DNA of 14,345 bases from Prolixibacteraceae bacterium (GCA_027858145.1 JAQIDF010000013.1:1-14345), one strand, 5' to 3'. Counted from the stretch's first letter, positions 6,285-14,345 are shown. Numbers and translations: made by a program. Notes: generated from the letters alone by a model not told the origin.

Positions 6285-7565
6285 TTACCATGCGAAAAGC
6301 GGATAATCTTTCATTGTATCATTTACTTTTATGCGAACAGAGTTTATTACATTCTCATCTTCGAAAGAGGCAATGGCCGTATCGATCATTTCTACAACCA
6401 AAGGCATTAAGTCTTCTTTTACACCACGGGTTGTAATGGCCGGTGTGCCCACCCTGAGCCCTGAAGTCTGGAACGGTGAACGGCTGTCGAATGGTACCAT
6501 GTTTTTGTTCACAGTTAAATCGGCATTTACTAGTGCATTTTCAACTTGCTTGCCGGTTACATCGGGGTATTTGGTGCGTAAATCAATGAGCATCGAATGG
6601 TTGTCAGTTCCACCTGAAATTACTTTATATCCCTGGTCAACAAAAGCCTGTGCCATAACTTCGGCATTGCGTTTTACCTGCGACTGATAAACTTTAAACG
6701 AAGGATCGAGCGCTTCGCTAAACGCGATGGCTTTAGCTGCAATAATATGCTCAAGTGGACCGCCTTGTTGTCCGGGGAAAACGGAAGAGTTAAGCAACGA
6801 TGACATCTTGCGTACCACGCCTTTTTTTGTTTTTATTCCCCATGGATTTTCAAAATCTTTGCCCATAAGTATGATACCGCCACGTGGCCCGCGAAGGGTT
6901 TTGTGTGTTGTTGATGTAACAATGTGTGCATACTTTACAGGGTTTTCCAGCAGCTCAGCAGCAATTAATCCGGCAGGGTGGGCCATGTCAACCATAAAAA
7001 GGGCACCAACCTTATCTGCAATATCGCGCATGCGTTTGTAGTCCCAGTCGCGTGAGTAAGCCGAAGCACCACCAATAATCAGTTTAGGCTTTTCTTTAAT
7101 TGCCAGTTCTTCCATCTCATCGTAGTCTACAAGGCCATCTTCTTCAGTAACTTTGTATGCTACAGGGTTGTAAAGAATACCCGATGAATTAACCGGTGAA
7201 CCGTGTGATAGGTGGCCGCCGTGCGACAAGTCCAATCCTAAAAATGTGTCGCCGGGTTTTAATACAACGCTTAAAACGGCAGCATTGGCCTGTGCGCCTG
7301 AGTGGGGTTGTACGTTGGCATATTCAGCTCCGTATAGTTGTTTAATCCGGTCGATGGCCAGTTGTTCGGTCATGTCAACAAACTGACAACCACCGTAATA
7401 GCGGTGTCCCGGATATCCCTCGGCATATTTATTGGTCATTACCGAGCCCATGGCTTCCATAACTTGCTCGCTTACAAAGTTTTCAGATGCAATTAGCTCA
7501 ATGCCACTTAACTGACGGTTTTTTTCTTTCGAGATGATGTCAAAAACTAAAGTATCACGTTTCAT
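6285..7565 (-). CDS. glyA: Serine hydroxymethyltransferase
   Basis: GlyA is a cytosolic PLP enzyme that interconverts serine and glycine while charging tetrahydrofolate with a one-carbon unit. The 426-residue product has the family's normal length and landmarks: IELIASENFVSEQV near the N-terminus, NKYAEGYPGHRYYGG, the MVDMAHPAGLIAA block with the PLP-contacting Asp-x-x-His, and VTSTTHKTLRGPRGG, in which Lys222 should form the Schiff base with PLP. The near-C-terminal TSGLRVGTPAITTRG is also conserved. The ATG at 7565 gives the expected MKRDTLVFD start. It is transcribed alone from a -7 element about 47 bases upstream, with a terminator facing that of rho. Identification is secure. Confidence 0.98.
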   Translation of the reverse strand: MKRDTLVFDIISKEKNRQLSGIELIASENFVSEQVMEAMGSVMTNKYAEGYPGHRYYGGCQFVDMTEQLAIDRIKQLYGAEYANVQPHSGAQANAAVLSVVLKPGDTFLGLDLSHGGHLSHGSPVNSSGILYNPVAYKVTEEDGLVDYDEMEELAIKEKPKLIIGGASAYSRDWDYKRMRDIADKVGALFMVDMAHPAGLIAAELLENPVKYAHIVTSTTHKTLRGPRGGIILMGKDFENPWGIKTKKGVVRKMSSLLNSSVFPGQQGGPLEHIIAAKAIAFSEALDPSFKVYQSQVKRNAEVMAQAFVDQGYKVISGGTDNHSMLIDLRTKYPDVTGKQVENALVNADLTVNKNMVPFDSRSPFQTSGLRVGTPAITTRGVKEDLMPLVVEMIDTAIASFEDENVINSVRIKVNDTMKDYPLFAW

Positions 7566-7611
7566 TCTTTTAATATTTAATGTGCGATTTTATATGCTGG
7601 AAATAAAGCCA

Positions 7612-7619
7612 CAAAGATA
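7612..7619 (-). promoter_or_regulatory. Bacteroidota -7 promoter element for glyA
   Basis: On the minus strand TATCTTTG fits TAnnTTTG and would give a leader of about 40 bases. No TTG is present at the -33 spacing. An inverted repeat TGACA-AA-TGTCA (7652-7663) lies some 35-45 bases upstream and could be an operator, but nothing else supports that. Confidence 0.5.
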
Positions 7620-7666
7620 AATTTTTTAGAAGATTTATTTTAGAATGTTTATGACAAATGTCAATA

Positions 7667-7707
7667 TAAAAAAAGCAAAGCCCTGCAAACTGGTTGCAGA
7701 GCCTTGC
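7667..7707 (-). terminator. Rho-independent terminator of the zinc-ribbon/TM2 gene
   Basis: On the minus strand GCAAGGCTCTGCA (7695-7707) pairs, with one or two mismatches, with TGCAGGGCTTTGC (7675-7687) across a seven-base loop and is followed by a T-run. It is 29 bases past the stop at 7737 and just upstream of the glyA promoter region. Confidence 0.88.
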
Positions 7708-7736
7708 CCGTAGGTTACTATTATATGGGTTTACTC

Positions 7737-8063
7737 TTATTCAAGGTAGGGTTTTACAAACTGTCCGTCGCGGTCGCGTAGCTGTCCTAAAACGATAAGA
7801 ATAATGTCAATTACAACCCAGATACCAAAACCACCCAGGGTAATGAGCATTAAAATACCGGTGCCAACTCTTCCGAGGTAAAAACGATGAATTCCAAAAA
7901 CACCGACAAATACACATAGTAAAAGAGCTGTCAGCCACTTGTAATTTAATGTCTGATTTCTTATAGCATCGGGTTGTGTTGTTCCACATTCAGGACAAAC
8001 AGCGACTCTTGATTCGATTGCCGCTCCGCAGTTAAAGCAATATTTTTCATTTTCATTTCTCAT
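7737..8063 (-). CDS. Zinc-ribbon plus TM2-domain membrane protein
   Basis: A small inner-membrane protein of 108 residues. Residues 9-26 form a zinc ribbon with two CxxC pairs (Cys9/Cys12 in YCFNCG and Cys23/Cys26 in VCPECG). A short linker leads to a TM2 domain: one membrane segment at about 43-63 containing GIHRFYLG, then a second at about 68-93 with GGFGIWVVIDIILI, whose Asp is typical of the family. The C-terminal tail is short and charged. Proteins of this layout are widespread and their function is largely unknown; a scaffold or sensor role is only a guess. It is a single gene with its own terminator. The ATG at 8063 places the ribbon directly at the N-terminus. Confidence 0.9.
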   Translation of the reverse strand: MRNENEKYCFNCGAAIESRVAVCPECGTTQPDAIRNQTLNYKWLTALLLCVFVGVFGIHRFYLGRVGTGILMLITLGGFGIWVVIDIILIVLGQLRDRDGQFVKPYLE

Positions 8064-8183
8064 TGCAGTATTTTTTTAGGTTATTATGTGTCAAAGGTGA
8101 TTGTATTCTCAAATTTAAACAATCTACATTGGATTAACTACTTTATTTTATCGGTAAAAGGCCGTAAATATTCCGTGGTTTTC

Positions 8184-10025
8184 TTAAAAGTCGACCGACA
8201 AACCAAATTCAACCGAAAAAAGATCGTGTCCCGGGGGAGCTATAACCCCACTGTCGTTTTCTTCCCACCAGGTGGTTGAATAACCCAACGAACCGAAAAC
8301 ACGATAATAATCAAGTCCCCTTCCTTTACGAATTCTGTATTCTGCCCTGATTTGTGAGTACCATGTATAATCGTATATCCCATCGTTTTTGAAATCAAGG
8401 AGCGGGTAGTCGTAAACATCTCCGGTTTGATGCCGGTAAACATCACCAAATATTTGTAAGGAATCACCTGCCAGATCATTGGTTCCGTGAATAATCAAGC
8501 GGTTATCGAATTCAACTTTTAAATCGGGAATGGCCATGTTGGTTACTTTAAATCGGAATTCACCCGAGTTAGGGGGAAGATAAAATCCCAGGTTGGCACC
8601 GTCGTGCGTGTAGGTCATATCAACAGGACGTTCAGAACCAAACGTGTTGAAATCAGATTCGGGATAATGCGTATATACAAATGGTGTTACCCGTGTATAA
8701 CTAATTTGTGTTTGTGTAAGCGGAATAAGTTCCGAAAGTAATGAACTGTTCCATCCCCATTGCCAGGCATAGCGGTTTCGGGGCATTTTTAAAAGGTTTT
8801 CCCGTTCTACAAAACTAAATTCATCAACAAATACACTAAACCAGGTTTTTCCAAATGTTGGAAACTTAAGAGCCATGTTCAGGCTCATCGATAAATTATC
8901 GTGGTCGCCAACATCAATTTGGACAAAGTGAGGGAATACAAAAGGCATAACATAACCCAGTTCCATTCTTTTCGACCAGATATTTCCGCCGGTAAACATG
9001 AATTGCATGAATTTAAAAGGCGTAAATTCAATCATGTGCAGTGTGAGCATTTTCTGAACATTTCCCAGATCGTATTCATAAATGTTTTTTTTGTATCCTG
9101 AACGTTGATTTCCGTAATGAAAAAGCGAACCAACAAGCATCGAGTAGCTGATCCAGTCGTTGGGTTTTATCAGCAAATCGACGCCATGAAACCGGCGTGC
9201 ATGAGCCGAAAGGTTCAGGTTGTTGTTAGAATAGCCCCACGAACGGCGGTTGTTGTGAAGGCTTATGCGCAGAGCATTGTCAAACCACGAGCCACTGAAC
9301 TCGGTATGATAAATCATCCCGGCAGTGAGTTCGTTTTGCAGCGGGCCGCCTTCGCCCGATGTTGCAGAGGTTTTTACATGTGCCCACATCGTTTCATAAT
9401 CAAACTGATAGGGATGAAAAGCATAGCCAATATCCTGATGGGGGAAATGTACTTCTCTGTTTTTTACGTAACTGTCAAAAAAGAGGTCAGGGGCCAGACG
9501 GTCAATTGATGCGCCCATGCCTGCAAAGTAGCTGATGTGTTTTCCTAAATCGCCGCTGATAAATGGTTCTACAATTGAAGATGTTGAATAAGTGCCATTG
9601 TCACCGGTTCCAATTCTTCCACCCACATTTGCAGACGCTCCGAATACCGTGTACATGTTTTCCGACTGATGCTGTTTTATCATAAAAGCATTAACCGGAC
9701 GTGTAAAGTCGCTCAGGTAATTATTGATGATTTTCCTTTCGCGTATCGATATATCATCTGTCGCTGAAATACGAGTCAGGTAATCTATTATCATTCCTTT
9801 TGAATACGGCCGGGCAACAGGCAAATAGCCGATGTTTCCCTTGGTTTCATAAAAATCGAGCAGGCTGTAAACTGAATTATTTAGCGGAATGGTTTTATTC
9901 AACAATGGAATGTTGGAAAACGTGTTCTTGTGTTCATTTATGTTACTCGTTGTGTTTTGCGAAAAAAGTTGCATCGTGAGAATAACAAATGCAACAGCAA
10001 GGGATACTCTTGAAAAAAAAATCAT
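8184..10025 (-). CDS. Wzi-like capsule-assembly outer-membrane protein
   Basis: The 613-residue product starts MIFFSRVSLAVAFVILTMQL and has a signal peptide ending near FSQ|N at about residue 23. An N-terminal helical segment follows (VYSLLDFYETKGNIGYLPVARPY in part), as in Bacteroidota proteins annotated as capsule assembly Wzi family. The remainder alternates aromatic and polar residues in short strands and ends in Phe (GLSVDF), typical of an outer-membrane beta-barrel. E. coli Wzi (about 480 residues) is a barrel lectin that anchors capsule; this one is longer. The frame is open to 10091, but a -7 promoter element at 10071-10078 lies inside that extension, so the ATG at 10025 is chosen. 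It diverges from a secreted GH3 gene. No capsule genes are nearby, so a surface-glycan role is inference from family. Confidence 0.75.
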   Translation of the reverse strand: MIFFSRVSLAVAFVILTMQLFSQNTTSNINEHKNTFSNIPLLNKTIPLNNSVYSLLDFYETKGNIGYLPVARPYSKGMIIDYLTRISATDDISIRERKIINNYLSDFTRPVNAFMIKQHQSENMYTVFGASANVGGRIGTGDNGTYSTSSIVEPFISGDLGKHISYFAGMGASIDRLAPDLFFDSYVKNREVHFPHQDIGYAFHPYQFDYETMWAHVKTSATSGEGGPLQNELTAGMIYHTEFSGSWFDNALRISLHNNRRSWGYSNNNLNLSAHARRFHGVDLLIKPNDWISYSMLVGSLFHYGNQRSGYKKNIYEYDLGNVQKMLTLHMIEFTPFKFMQFMFTGGNIWSKRMELGYVMPFVFPHFVQIDVGDHDNLSMSLNMALKFPTFGKTWFSVFVDEFSFVERENLLKMPRNRYAWQWGWNSSLLSELIPLTQTQISYTRVTPFVYTHYPESDFNTFGSERPVDMTYTHDGANLGFYLPPNSGEFRFKVTNMAIPDLKVEFDNRLIIHGTNDLAGDSLQIFGDVYRHQTGDVYDYPLLDFKNDGIYDYTWYSQIRAEYRIRKGRGLDYYRVFGSLGYSTTWWEENDSGVIAPPGHDLFSVEFGLSVDF

Positions 10026-10070
10026 TGTGCTTTTTTTGATGGTTTTGTATTGTTGTGTATAGCTATTATA

Positions 10071-10078
10071 CAAAAATA
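10071..10078 (-). promoter_or_regulatory. Bacteroidota -7 element for the Wzi-like gene
   Basis: On the minus strand TATTTTTG matches TAnnTTTG, with a leader of about 40 bases to the ATG at 10025. No clear TTG at -33. For the divergent GH3 gene I found no convincing -7 element in this 154-base intergenic region. Confidence 0.45.
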
Positions 10079-10179
10079 AGAAATTGTTCATAGAATAAAC
10101 ATTTTATACATTCATGTTTTATCTTCTGGGAAAATACCTTATTTTACAGCTTTATTCAAAAATCAAAACTATTAATCGA

Positions 10180-12363
10180 ATGGACAACAAATTTACGATC
10201 CTAATCATCTCTCTTTTTTTTGTTTTTCTGGGTATAAAAACAAACGGTCAAGGGCCGTATCCGTTTAATAATCCCGAATTACCTGTTGATGAAAGAGTGG
10301 ATGATTTAGTGAACAGGATGACGCTTGAGGAGAAAGCTTCTCAAATGATAAATGCATCGGCGGCAATACCCCGCCTCGGAATTCCTGAATATGACTGGTG
10401 GAGCGAAGCGTTGCACGGATTGGCTCGTTCAGGCGAAGCTACGGTGTTTCCTCAGGCTATAGGTATGGGCGCTACTTTTGATGAAGAACTGGTTCATCGG
10501 GTTGCTTCAACAATATCGGATGAGGCACGGGCTAATTATAATGCAGCAGTTGCAAAAGGGTATCGTTTAAAGTATTCAGGATTAACTTTCTGGACTCCGA
10601 ATGTGAATATATTCAGAGACCCGAGATGGGGGCGCGGACAGGAAACCTATGGCGAAGATCCCTACCTGATGGGCGTTATGGGGAGTGCTTTTGTTAAAGG
10701 ACTTCAGGGCAATGACCCTAATTACCTGAAAACAGCAGCATGTGCAAAGCATTATGCTGTGCATAGTGGCCCTGAAAAGTTAAGACACGAATTTGATGCC
10801 ATAGCTTCAAAACAAGATATGTACGAAACCTATTTACCGGCTTTTGAAATGTTGGTTGATGCCGGTGTTGAATCGATTATGGGAGCTTATAACCGTACTA
10901 ATGGTGAATTATGTAATGCCCACGATTTTTTGATGAACGAAGTGTTGCGTGAGCAATGGGGTTTTGACGGGCATTATCTGACCGATTGCGGCGCACTTGT
11001 TGATTTTTATGAAGGGCACAATGTGGTTGATGATTCAATTGAAGCGGCTGCATTGGCTGTAAAGTATGAAGTGAATTTAAATTGCGGTGAAGTTTACCTG
11101 AATATCCCTAAAGCAGTGGAAAAAGGATTAATTACAGAGGCTGAAGTGGACAAGGCCTTGAAACCTTTACTGAAGACTCGCTTCAAGTTGGGTCTTTTCG
11201 ACCCGGCAGGCATGTCGCCTTACGATGATATTACTTATGAAACCGTTAGCCTTGAGCAAAACCGTGAACTGAGTTATGAGGCAGCATTAAAATCATTGGT
11301 ATTGCTTAAAAATGATGGTGTTCTCCCATTGAAGAGTGATCTACACAAATATTTTGTAACTGGCCCTAATGCTTCAAATCTCGAAGCAATGCTGGGTAAT
11401 TATTATGGTGTAAATTCAAACATTGTAACCGTACTCGAAGGAATTGTATCACGCGTTGAACGTGGTAGTCAGATTCAATACAGGATGGGAGCATTGCTCG
11501 ATAGTTTTAACAAAAATCCAATCGACTGGGCATCAGGTAATGCACGTAACTCGGCAGCAACCATTGTTGTTTTAGGTCTGAACGGTCTTATCGAAGGTGA
11601 AGAAGGCGCTGCCATTGCTTCTTCAACTTATGGTGACGTGATTGATTATTCAATGCCTGAAAATCAAATCGAATATCTTGAACGCTTAAATGTTGGGCAC
11701 GATAATCCGATAATTACGGTTGTGATTGGTGGTAGTCCGATCGATTTATCCAGGGTACACGAATTATCAGATGCTGTACTAATGGCGTGGTATCCCGGAC
11801 AAGAAGGCGGAAATGCGGTAGCTGATGTCATTTTTGGTAATGCTTCACCTTCCGGAAGGTTGCCCCTCACTTTTCCGAAATCACTGGAGCAAATACCCGA
11901 TTACACTGATTATTCAATGCAGGGACGAACTTATCGTTATATGGATGAAGAGCCTATGTATCCCTTTGGCTTTGGACTGAACTATTCCGGGGTTCAATAT
12001 AATTCAGTTGCGTTATTAAATACTTCAGATGGGGAGCCTGTCAAAGTAAAAGTGAGTGTGACGAATGAGGGCACGCATGATGTTGAAGAAGTTGTACAAT
12101 TATACATTTCGTACGAAGAAATAGCAAATGCCACAAATGGTTTTCCAATATTTTCACTCAAAGGTTTTGACCGTGTTGAATTAACACCGGGCGAAACAAA
12201 AGAGCTTACTTTCACGGTTAACCGTGAAGATATCAAAGTCTATAATTCAGAAGGTGTGAAAGTATTGCCCGAAGGAGAAATATACATTTATGCATCCGGT
12301 TCATTACCTGTTGAAAGAAGTGTAGAATTAGGAGCATCGAAGTGGGTAAAAGCTAACTTGTAA
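10180..12363 (+). CDS. Secreted GH3 glycosidase, beta-xylosidase/beta-glucosidase type
   Basis: The 727-residue enzyme begins MDNKFTILIISLFFVFLGIK, a signal peptide ending near TNGQ, so it is periplasmic or surface-exposed. Residues about 30-370 form the catalytic barrel, with RMTLEEKASQM, NVNIFRDPRWGRGQETYGED, CAKHYAVHSGPE and YLTDCGALVDFY, where Asp269 should be the nucleophile. The TDCGA form, like SDCGA of plant and bacterial beta-xylosidases, points to xylo- or arabino-oligosaccharides. Residues 385-600 form the alpha/beta sandwich, with IEGEE at 471-475 a likely acid/base region. A C-terminal fibronectin-III-like domain (about 630-710) completes a standard GH3 layout. The frame is open back to 10114, but that would put 22 residues before the signal peptide, so the ATG at 10180 is used. 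There are no SusC/SusD or other glycosidase genes beside it. Exact substrate cannot be told from sequence. Confidence 0.92.
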   Translation: MDNKFTILIISLFFVFLGIKTNGQGPYPFNNPELPVDERVDDLVNRMTLEEKASQMINASAAIPRLGIPEYDWWSEALHGLARSGEATVFPQAIGMGATFDEELVHRVASTISDEARANYNAAVAKGYRLKYSGLTFWTPNVNIFRDPRWGRGQETYGEDPYLMGVMGSAFVKGLQGNDPNYLKTAACAKHYAVHSGPEKLRHEFDAIASKQDMYETYLPAFEMLVDAGVESIMGAYNRTNGELCNAHDFLMNEVLREQWGFDGHYLTDCGALVDFYEGHNVVDDSIEAAALAVKYEVNLNCGEVYLNIPKAVEKGLITEAEVDKALKPLLKTRFKLGLFDPAGMSPYDDITYETVSLEQNRELSYEAALKSLVLLKNDGVLPLKSDLHKYFVTGPNASNLEAMLGNYYGVNSNIVTVLEGIVSRVERGSQIQYRMGALLDSFNKNPIDWASGNARNSAATIVVLGLNGLIEGEEGAAIASSTYGDVIDYSMPENQIEYLERLNVGHDNPIITVVIGGSPIDLSRVHELSDAVLMAWYPGQEGGNAVADVIFGNASPSGRLPLTFPKSLEQIPDYTDYSMQGRTYRYMDEEPMYPFGFGLNYSGVQYNSVALLNTSDGEPVKVKVSVTNEGTHDVEEVVQLYISYEEIANATNGFPIFSLKGFDRVELTPGETKELTFTVNREDIKVYNSEGVKVLPEGEIYIYASGSLPVERSVELGASKWVKANL

Positions 12364-12391
12364 ATAATTAAGATAGCTTAGAATTGATATT

Positions 12392-12460
12392 GAGCCTGGG
12401 GAGTCCTGTGTTTTTTGTTTTATGGTTGAAACAAGAAAATGGATTCTTCAGGCTTTTTTT
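12392..12460 (+). terminator. Terminator after the GH3 gene, long stem-loop
   Basis: AGCCTG (12393-12398) pairs with CAGGCT (12449-12454), followed by T7. Between them an inner T-rich/A-rich stem (TTTTTTGTTT with AAACAAGAAAA) can extend the hairpin. It begins about 30 bases past the stop codon. Confidence 0.75.
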
Positions 12461-12840
12461 AGTATAAATTCAGAAGCGGATTTGTCCGCCGTGGCCCGCG
12501 TTATGACAGTAAAAAAAAATATGAGTTGAAAAAAGCCCGCCATATGCATCTGGACGACGGCGGGTGAAGGCGGAAAGAGAGAGATTAAGTGCCAGGCTGT
12601 TAAACTTAGCCGAAATAATTAGTTTCACCTGAGTTATGAATTAATTCCATATAATACAGATCATAAAATTAGAGTACTAAATATTGGATTTCAAAACCCC
12701 AGAGAAGCATAGAGCGCATAGCTTCTTCATTGTTTTCTCAGCGATCTCAGCGATCTTTGGTGTTTTTATTTAAACATCAGACAATCAAAAAGATCATTTA
12801 AAAATTTAGTGGGATTTGATATAATATATTTTTGACTGGT
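12461..12840. other. Gene-free intergenic region with small inverted repeats
   Basis: No frame with coding character was found on either strand. It holds a hairpin GCGGA-TTTG-TCCGC (12476-12489), an inverted repeat CCCGCC/GGCGGG (12537-12565 region), and the short direct repeat listed separately. The composition shifts from GC-rich patches to AT-rich stretches, as if assembled from fragments. Confidence 0.6.
12736..12753. repeat. 9-bp direct repeat TCTCAGCGA, two copies
   Basis: TCTCAGCGA occurs twice in tandem and is followed by the degenerate TCTTTGGTG. It resembles the degenerate CTCTGCG-type repeats seen between genes in many environmental bacteria (from memory). Confidence 0.6.
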
Positions 12841-13001
12841 GTCCTGAAAGGACTTAATTTGAATAACCGCCGGTAGAGCCGGCGGGTACGGTAATTGGCA
12901 CAAACAGAGCCCTGAAAGGGTTCAACAAAGATTCAGCCCACTTCGGGGCTGGGGCATGGACTATTCTTCAACCCCCGGTTTCGCTAACTCCACCGGGGGT
13001 T
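12841..13001. repeat. Cluster of five consecutive hairpins
   Basis: Five stem-loops occupy 161 bases: GTCC-TGAAA-GGAC (12841-12853); CCGCCGG-TAGAG-CCGGCGG (12867-12885); AGCCC-TGAAA-GGGTT (12908-12922, one G-U); CAGCCC-ACTTCG-GGGCTG (12934-12951); and AACCCCCGG, a 14-base loop, CCGGGGGTT (12970-13001). The first and third share the loop TGAAA. There is no coding frame. Clusters like this (CCTGAAAGG alternating with CCCCGG stems) recur, as I remember, in Bacteroidota genomes; they may be REP-like elements. It also sits just 3' of the YeeE operon and could protect or end that transcript, though no T-run is present. Confidence 0.8.
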
Positions 13002-13031
13002 ATTCAAAAATACGTCGAACTCCCGTTTCAT

Positions 13032-14231
13032 TTAGCATCCGCCCGATGCAACCTGCACTTCTTTCATTACCGGCTGGCCGATATTCTTCAGTGCATCGAT
13101 AAGTTGTTCCATTTCGAGTAGGGCATTCGAACGGAAATTATATTCGTTAATTTCCTGCTTAGAGGCAGTGGCCAAATCAGGCTGTTCAACATCGTAAAAC
13201 ATCGATTTAAACTCACTGGCCGTTTCCATTAAAATCAAATTTTTCGCATCGCCCACAAAACGTGATTTCAAACAGGCCATACGCACCGTCATGCTGTCGT
13301 TGGCATAAAAAATATTGGTTTTCACATCCTGGTTAAATACCACTTCCCATTTTCTGTTTGTAATTTCATTAATAGGAATATTCATGGCCATTGGCAGGTG
13401 AAACTGCTCAAATGCTTCGGGAGAGCGAACGTCAATAACATTTATTTTGTAGTGATTATGAATAATTTCGTTGGCCAGTTCATCGGCCGATATTTCGTAA
13501 AACACACACTCTTGTAGTCGCTGTGCTTCAGCTATTCTATTTTGAATAATCTCCTGTCTTCCGGGTACAAAAGCCACGATAGCAACAACAACAAAAGGCA
13601 TTAAAGAAGCAACAGCGTATTTTAACCCCCGGGATTTTGAGATCGTTGCAGGCTCTTTTCGTACTTTCTTCTCAACAAACCATGTTGCTACAAAGGCAAA
13701 AACAGCAACAAAAGTAAGCACCAAAGCAAAAGCTAATTTCGAAATCCCCAGCATTTCGAACATGGTAACCGGCCCCCATGCATCAGCCAGGTAAAAATCT
13801 TTAATTAAAGGATAACTCTCGGTAAAAGCAAAAACGCCTATAAACGAGCCCAGCACAAAAACCATTGCATCCATTTTACCGATAGCTGCTGCACAAACAC
13901 TCGTTCCCGGGCAAAATCCACCCAATATAAAACCGAGCCCCATAATGGTTCCGCCAATCAGTGCCGATCGTAAAAAGGTAGGATTGATATAGATAATGCT
14001 AATATCAAGAATGCCAAAATGATGAAAAAGCAAAACACCTACCATGGCCGTAACTCCAGCGGTAAAAAACACACGCAACACGGTAAAATCGTATCCGTAA
14101 AACAAGCCTACCAACTTTTTAGTGGATGAAAACCCGGCCTGTTCAAGCACAAACCCGAAGAAAACACCAATGATTAAAGCGATAACCAGGTTAAATTCAT
14201 TTGATATAATATAAGGTACTAAAGGTCCCAT
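13032..14231 (-). CDS. YeeE/YedE-type transporter fused to a degenerate rhodanese domain
   Basis: An inner-membrane protein of 399 residues. About six membrane segments (near 12-32, 52-72, 90-108, 118-136, 165-186 and 206-224) resemble the sulfur-transport family of YeeE/TsuA; the GGFCPGTSVCAAAIG block at 104-118 holds Cys107 and Cys113, and conserved cysteines of this family pass thiosulfate across the membrane. Residues about 244-345 resemble a rhodanese domain (INVIDVRSPEAFEQFHLPMA), but the active-site loop reads IFYANDSMTVRMAC: the position normally Cys is Ala310. The nearest Cys is at 320, ten residues on. The protein ends VASGGC, with Cys399 as its last residue. The ATG is 6 bases downstream of another YeeE-type gene on the same strand, so the two are an operon and likely subunits. 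Thiosulfate is inferred from family; another sulfur compound is possible. Confidence 0.82.
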   Translation of the reverse strand: MGPLVPYIISNEFNLVIALIIGVFFGFVLEQAGFSSTKKLVGLFYGYDFTVLRVFFTAGVTAMVGVLLFHHFGILDISIIYINPTFLRSALIGGTIMGLGFILGGFCPGTSVCAAAIGKMDAMVFVLGSFIGVFAFTESYPLIKDFYLADAWGPVTMFEMLGISKLAFALVLTFVAVFAFVATWFVEKKVRKEPATISKSRGLKYAVASLMPFVVVAIVAFVPGRQEIIQNRIAEAQRLQECVFYEISADELANEIIHNHYKINVIDVRSPEAFEQFHLPMAMNIPINEITNRKWEVVFNQDVKTNIFYANDSMTVRMACLKSRFVGDAKNLILMETASEFKSMFYDVEQPDLATASKQEINEYNFRSNALLEMEQLIDALKNIGQPVMKEVQVASGGC

Positions 14232-14237
14232 AACGTT

Positions 14238-14345
14238 CTATTTTAGCCAAAGTTTTCTGAAAAAATAAGCAAAAGCATAAGCTGAGCCAAAAATGGCAAA
14301 CATGGTAATGATACCTCCAAACGACATCACCGCCATTCCACTCAG
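14238..14345 (-). CDS. YeeE/YedE family transporter subunit, C-terminal end (partial)
   Basis: The last 35 codons of a gene entering from beyond the right edge. The visible residues SGMAVMSFGGIITMFAIFGS, then AYAFAYFFRKLWLK and stop, form one membrane segment with a basic tail, and look like the C-terminus of a YeeE/YedE transporter half. It is the upstream partner of the YeeE-rhodanese gene, 6 bases apart. The window edge truncates it, so length and start are unknown. Confidence 0.7.
   Translation of the reverse strand: MSGMAVMSFGGIITMFAIFGSAYAFAYFFRKLWLK

Noticed and set aside
7652..7663. TGACA-AA-TGTCA inverted repeat as a glyA operator
   Set aside because: Too short to distinguish from chance in AT-rich DNA; no second copy or regulator gene seen.
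8088..8279. 63-codon plus-strand open frame
   Set aside because: Overlaps the 3' end of the Wzi-like gene antisense and shows no family resemblance.

Overview
The window reads as a chromosomal segment of a Bacteroidota bacterium, probably a marine or sediment member of the Bacteroidales/Marinilabiliales side. The grounds are: Rho with a long Asn/Gln/Lys-rich insertion after its N-terminal domain; near-perfect Bacteroidota promoter -7 elements (TAnnTTTG) upstream of at least five genes; little Shine-Dalgarno signal; a Wzi-like outer-membrane protein; and several intergenic palindromic repeats of the kind scattered through such genomes. The order and genus are inference; no rRNA or other taxonomic marker is present.

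Layout. Bases 1-2260 are an accessory, decayed region: the 3' end of what looks like a group II intron with three short repeats apparently inserted in it (about 66-206), an AT-rich orphan gene for an exported protein (219-1073, minus), a tyrosine recombinase wrecked by a deletion and frameshifts (1154-1715, minus), a 15-bp tandem repeat, and a roughly 215-bp structured non-coding element (1996-2210). Bases 2221-8063 are housekeeping: a slyD-like FKBP isomerase gene and aroC as a two-gene operon (minus), rho (plus, divergent from it), glyA (minus, convergent with rho, with two mirror-image terminators between them), and a small zinc-ribbon/TM2 membrane protein (minus). Bases 8184-12363 hold a divergent pair: a Wzi-like outer-membrane beta-barrel (minus) and a secreted GH3 glycosidase of the beta-xylosidase type (plus). 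Bases 12461-13031 are gene-free and contain short repeats and a cluster of five consecutive hairpins. Bases 13032-14345 hold a two-gene YeeE/YedE sulfur-transport operon (minus); its downstream gene carries a rhodanese-like domain lacking the catalytic cysteine and ends in Gly-Gly-Cys.

How the genes fit together: the core genes are ordinary, namely chorismate synthesis, protein folding, transcription termination and one-carbon metabolism. The glycosidase and the Wzi-like protein both act at the cell surface, but no SusC/SusD pair or capsule cluster accompanies them here. The YeeE pair probably imports thiosulfate or another reduced-sulfur compound. I found no CRISPR array, tRNA, rRNA or recognisable defence system. 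The most unusual material is non-coding (the intron tail with inserts, the structured element, the hairpin cluster) plus the modified rhodanese fusion.
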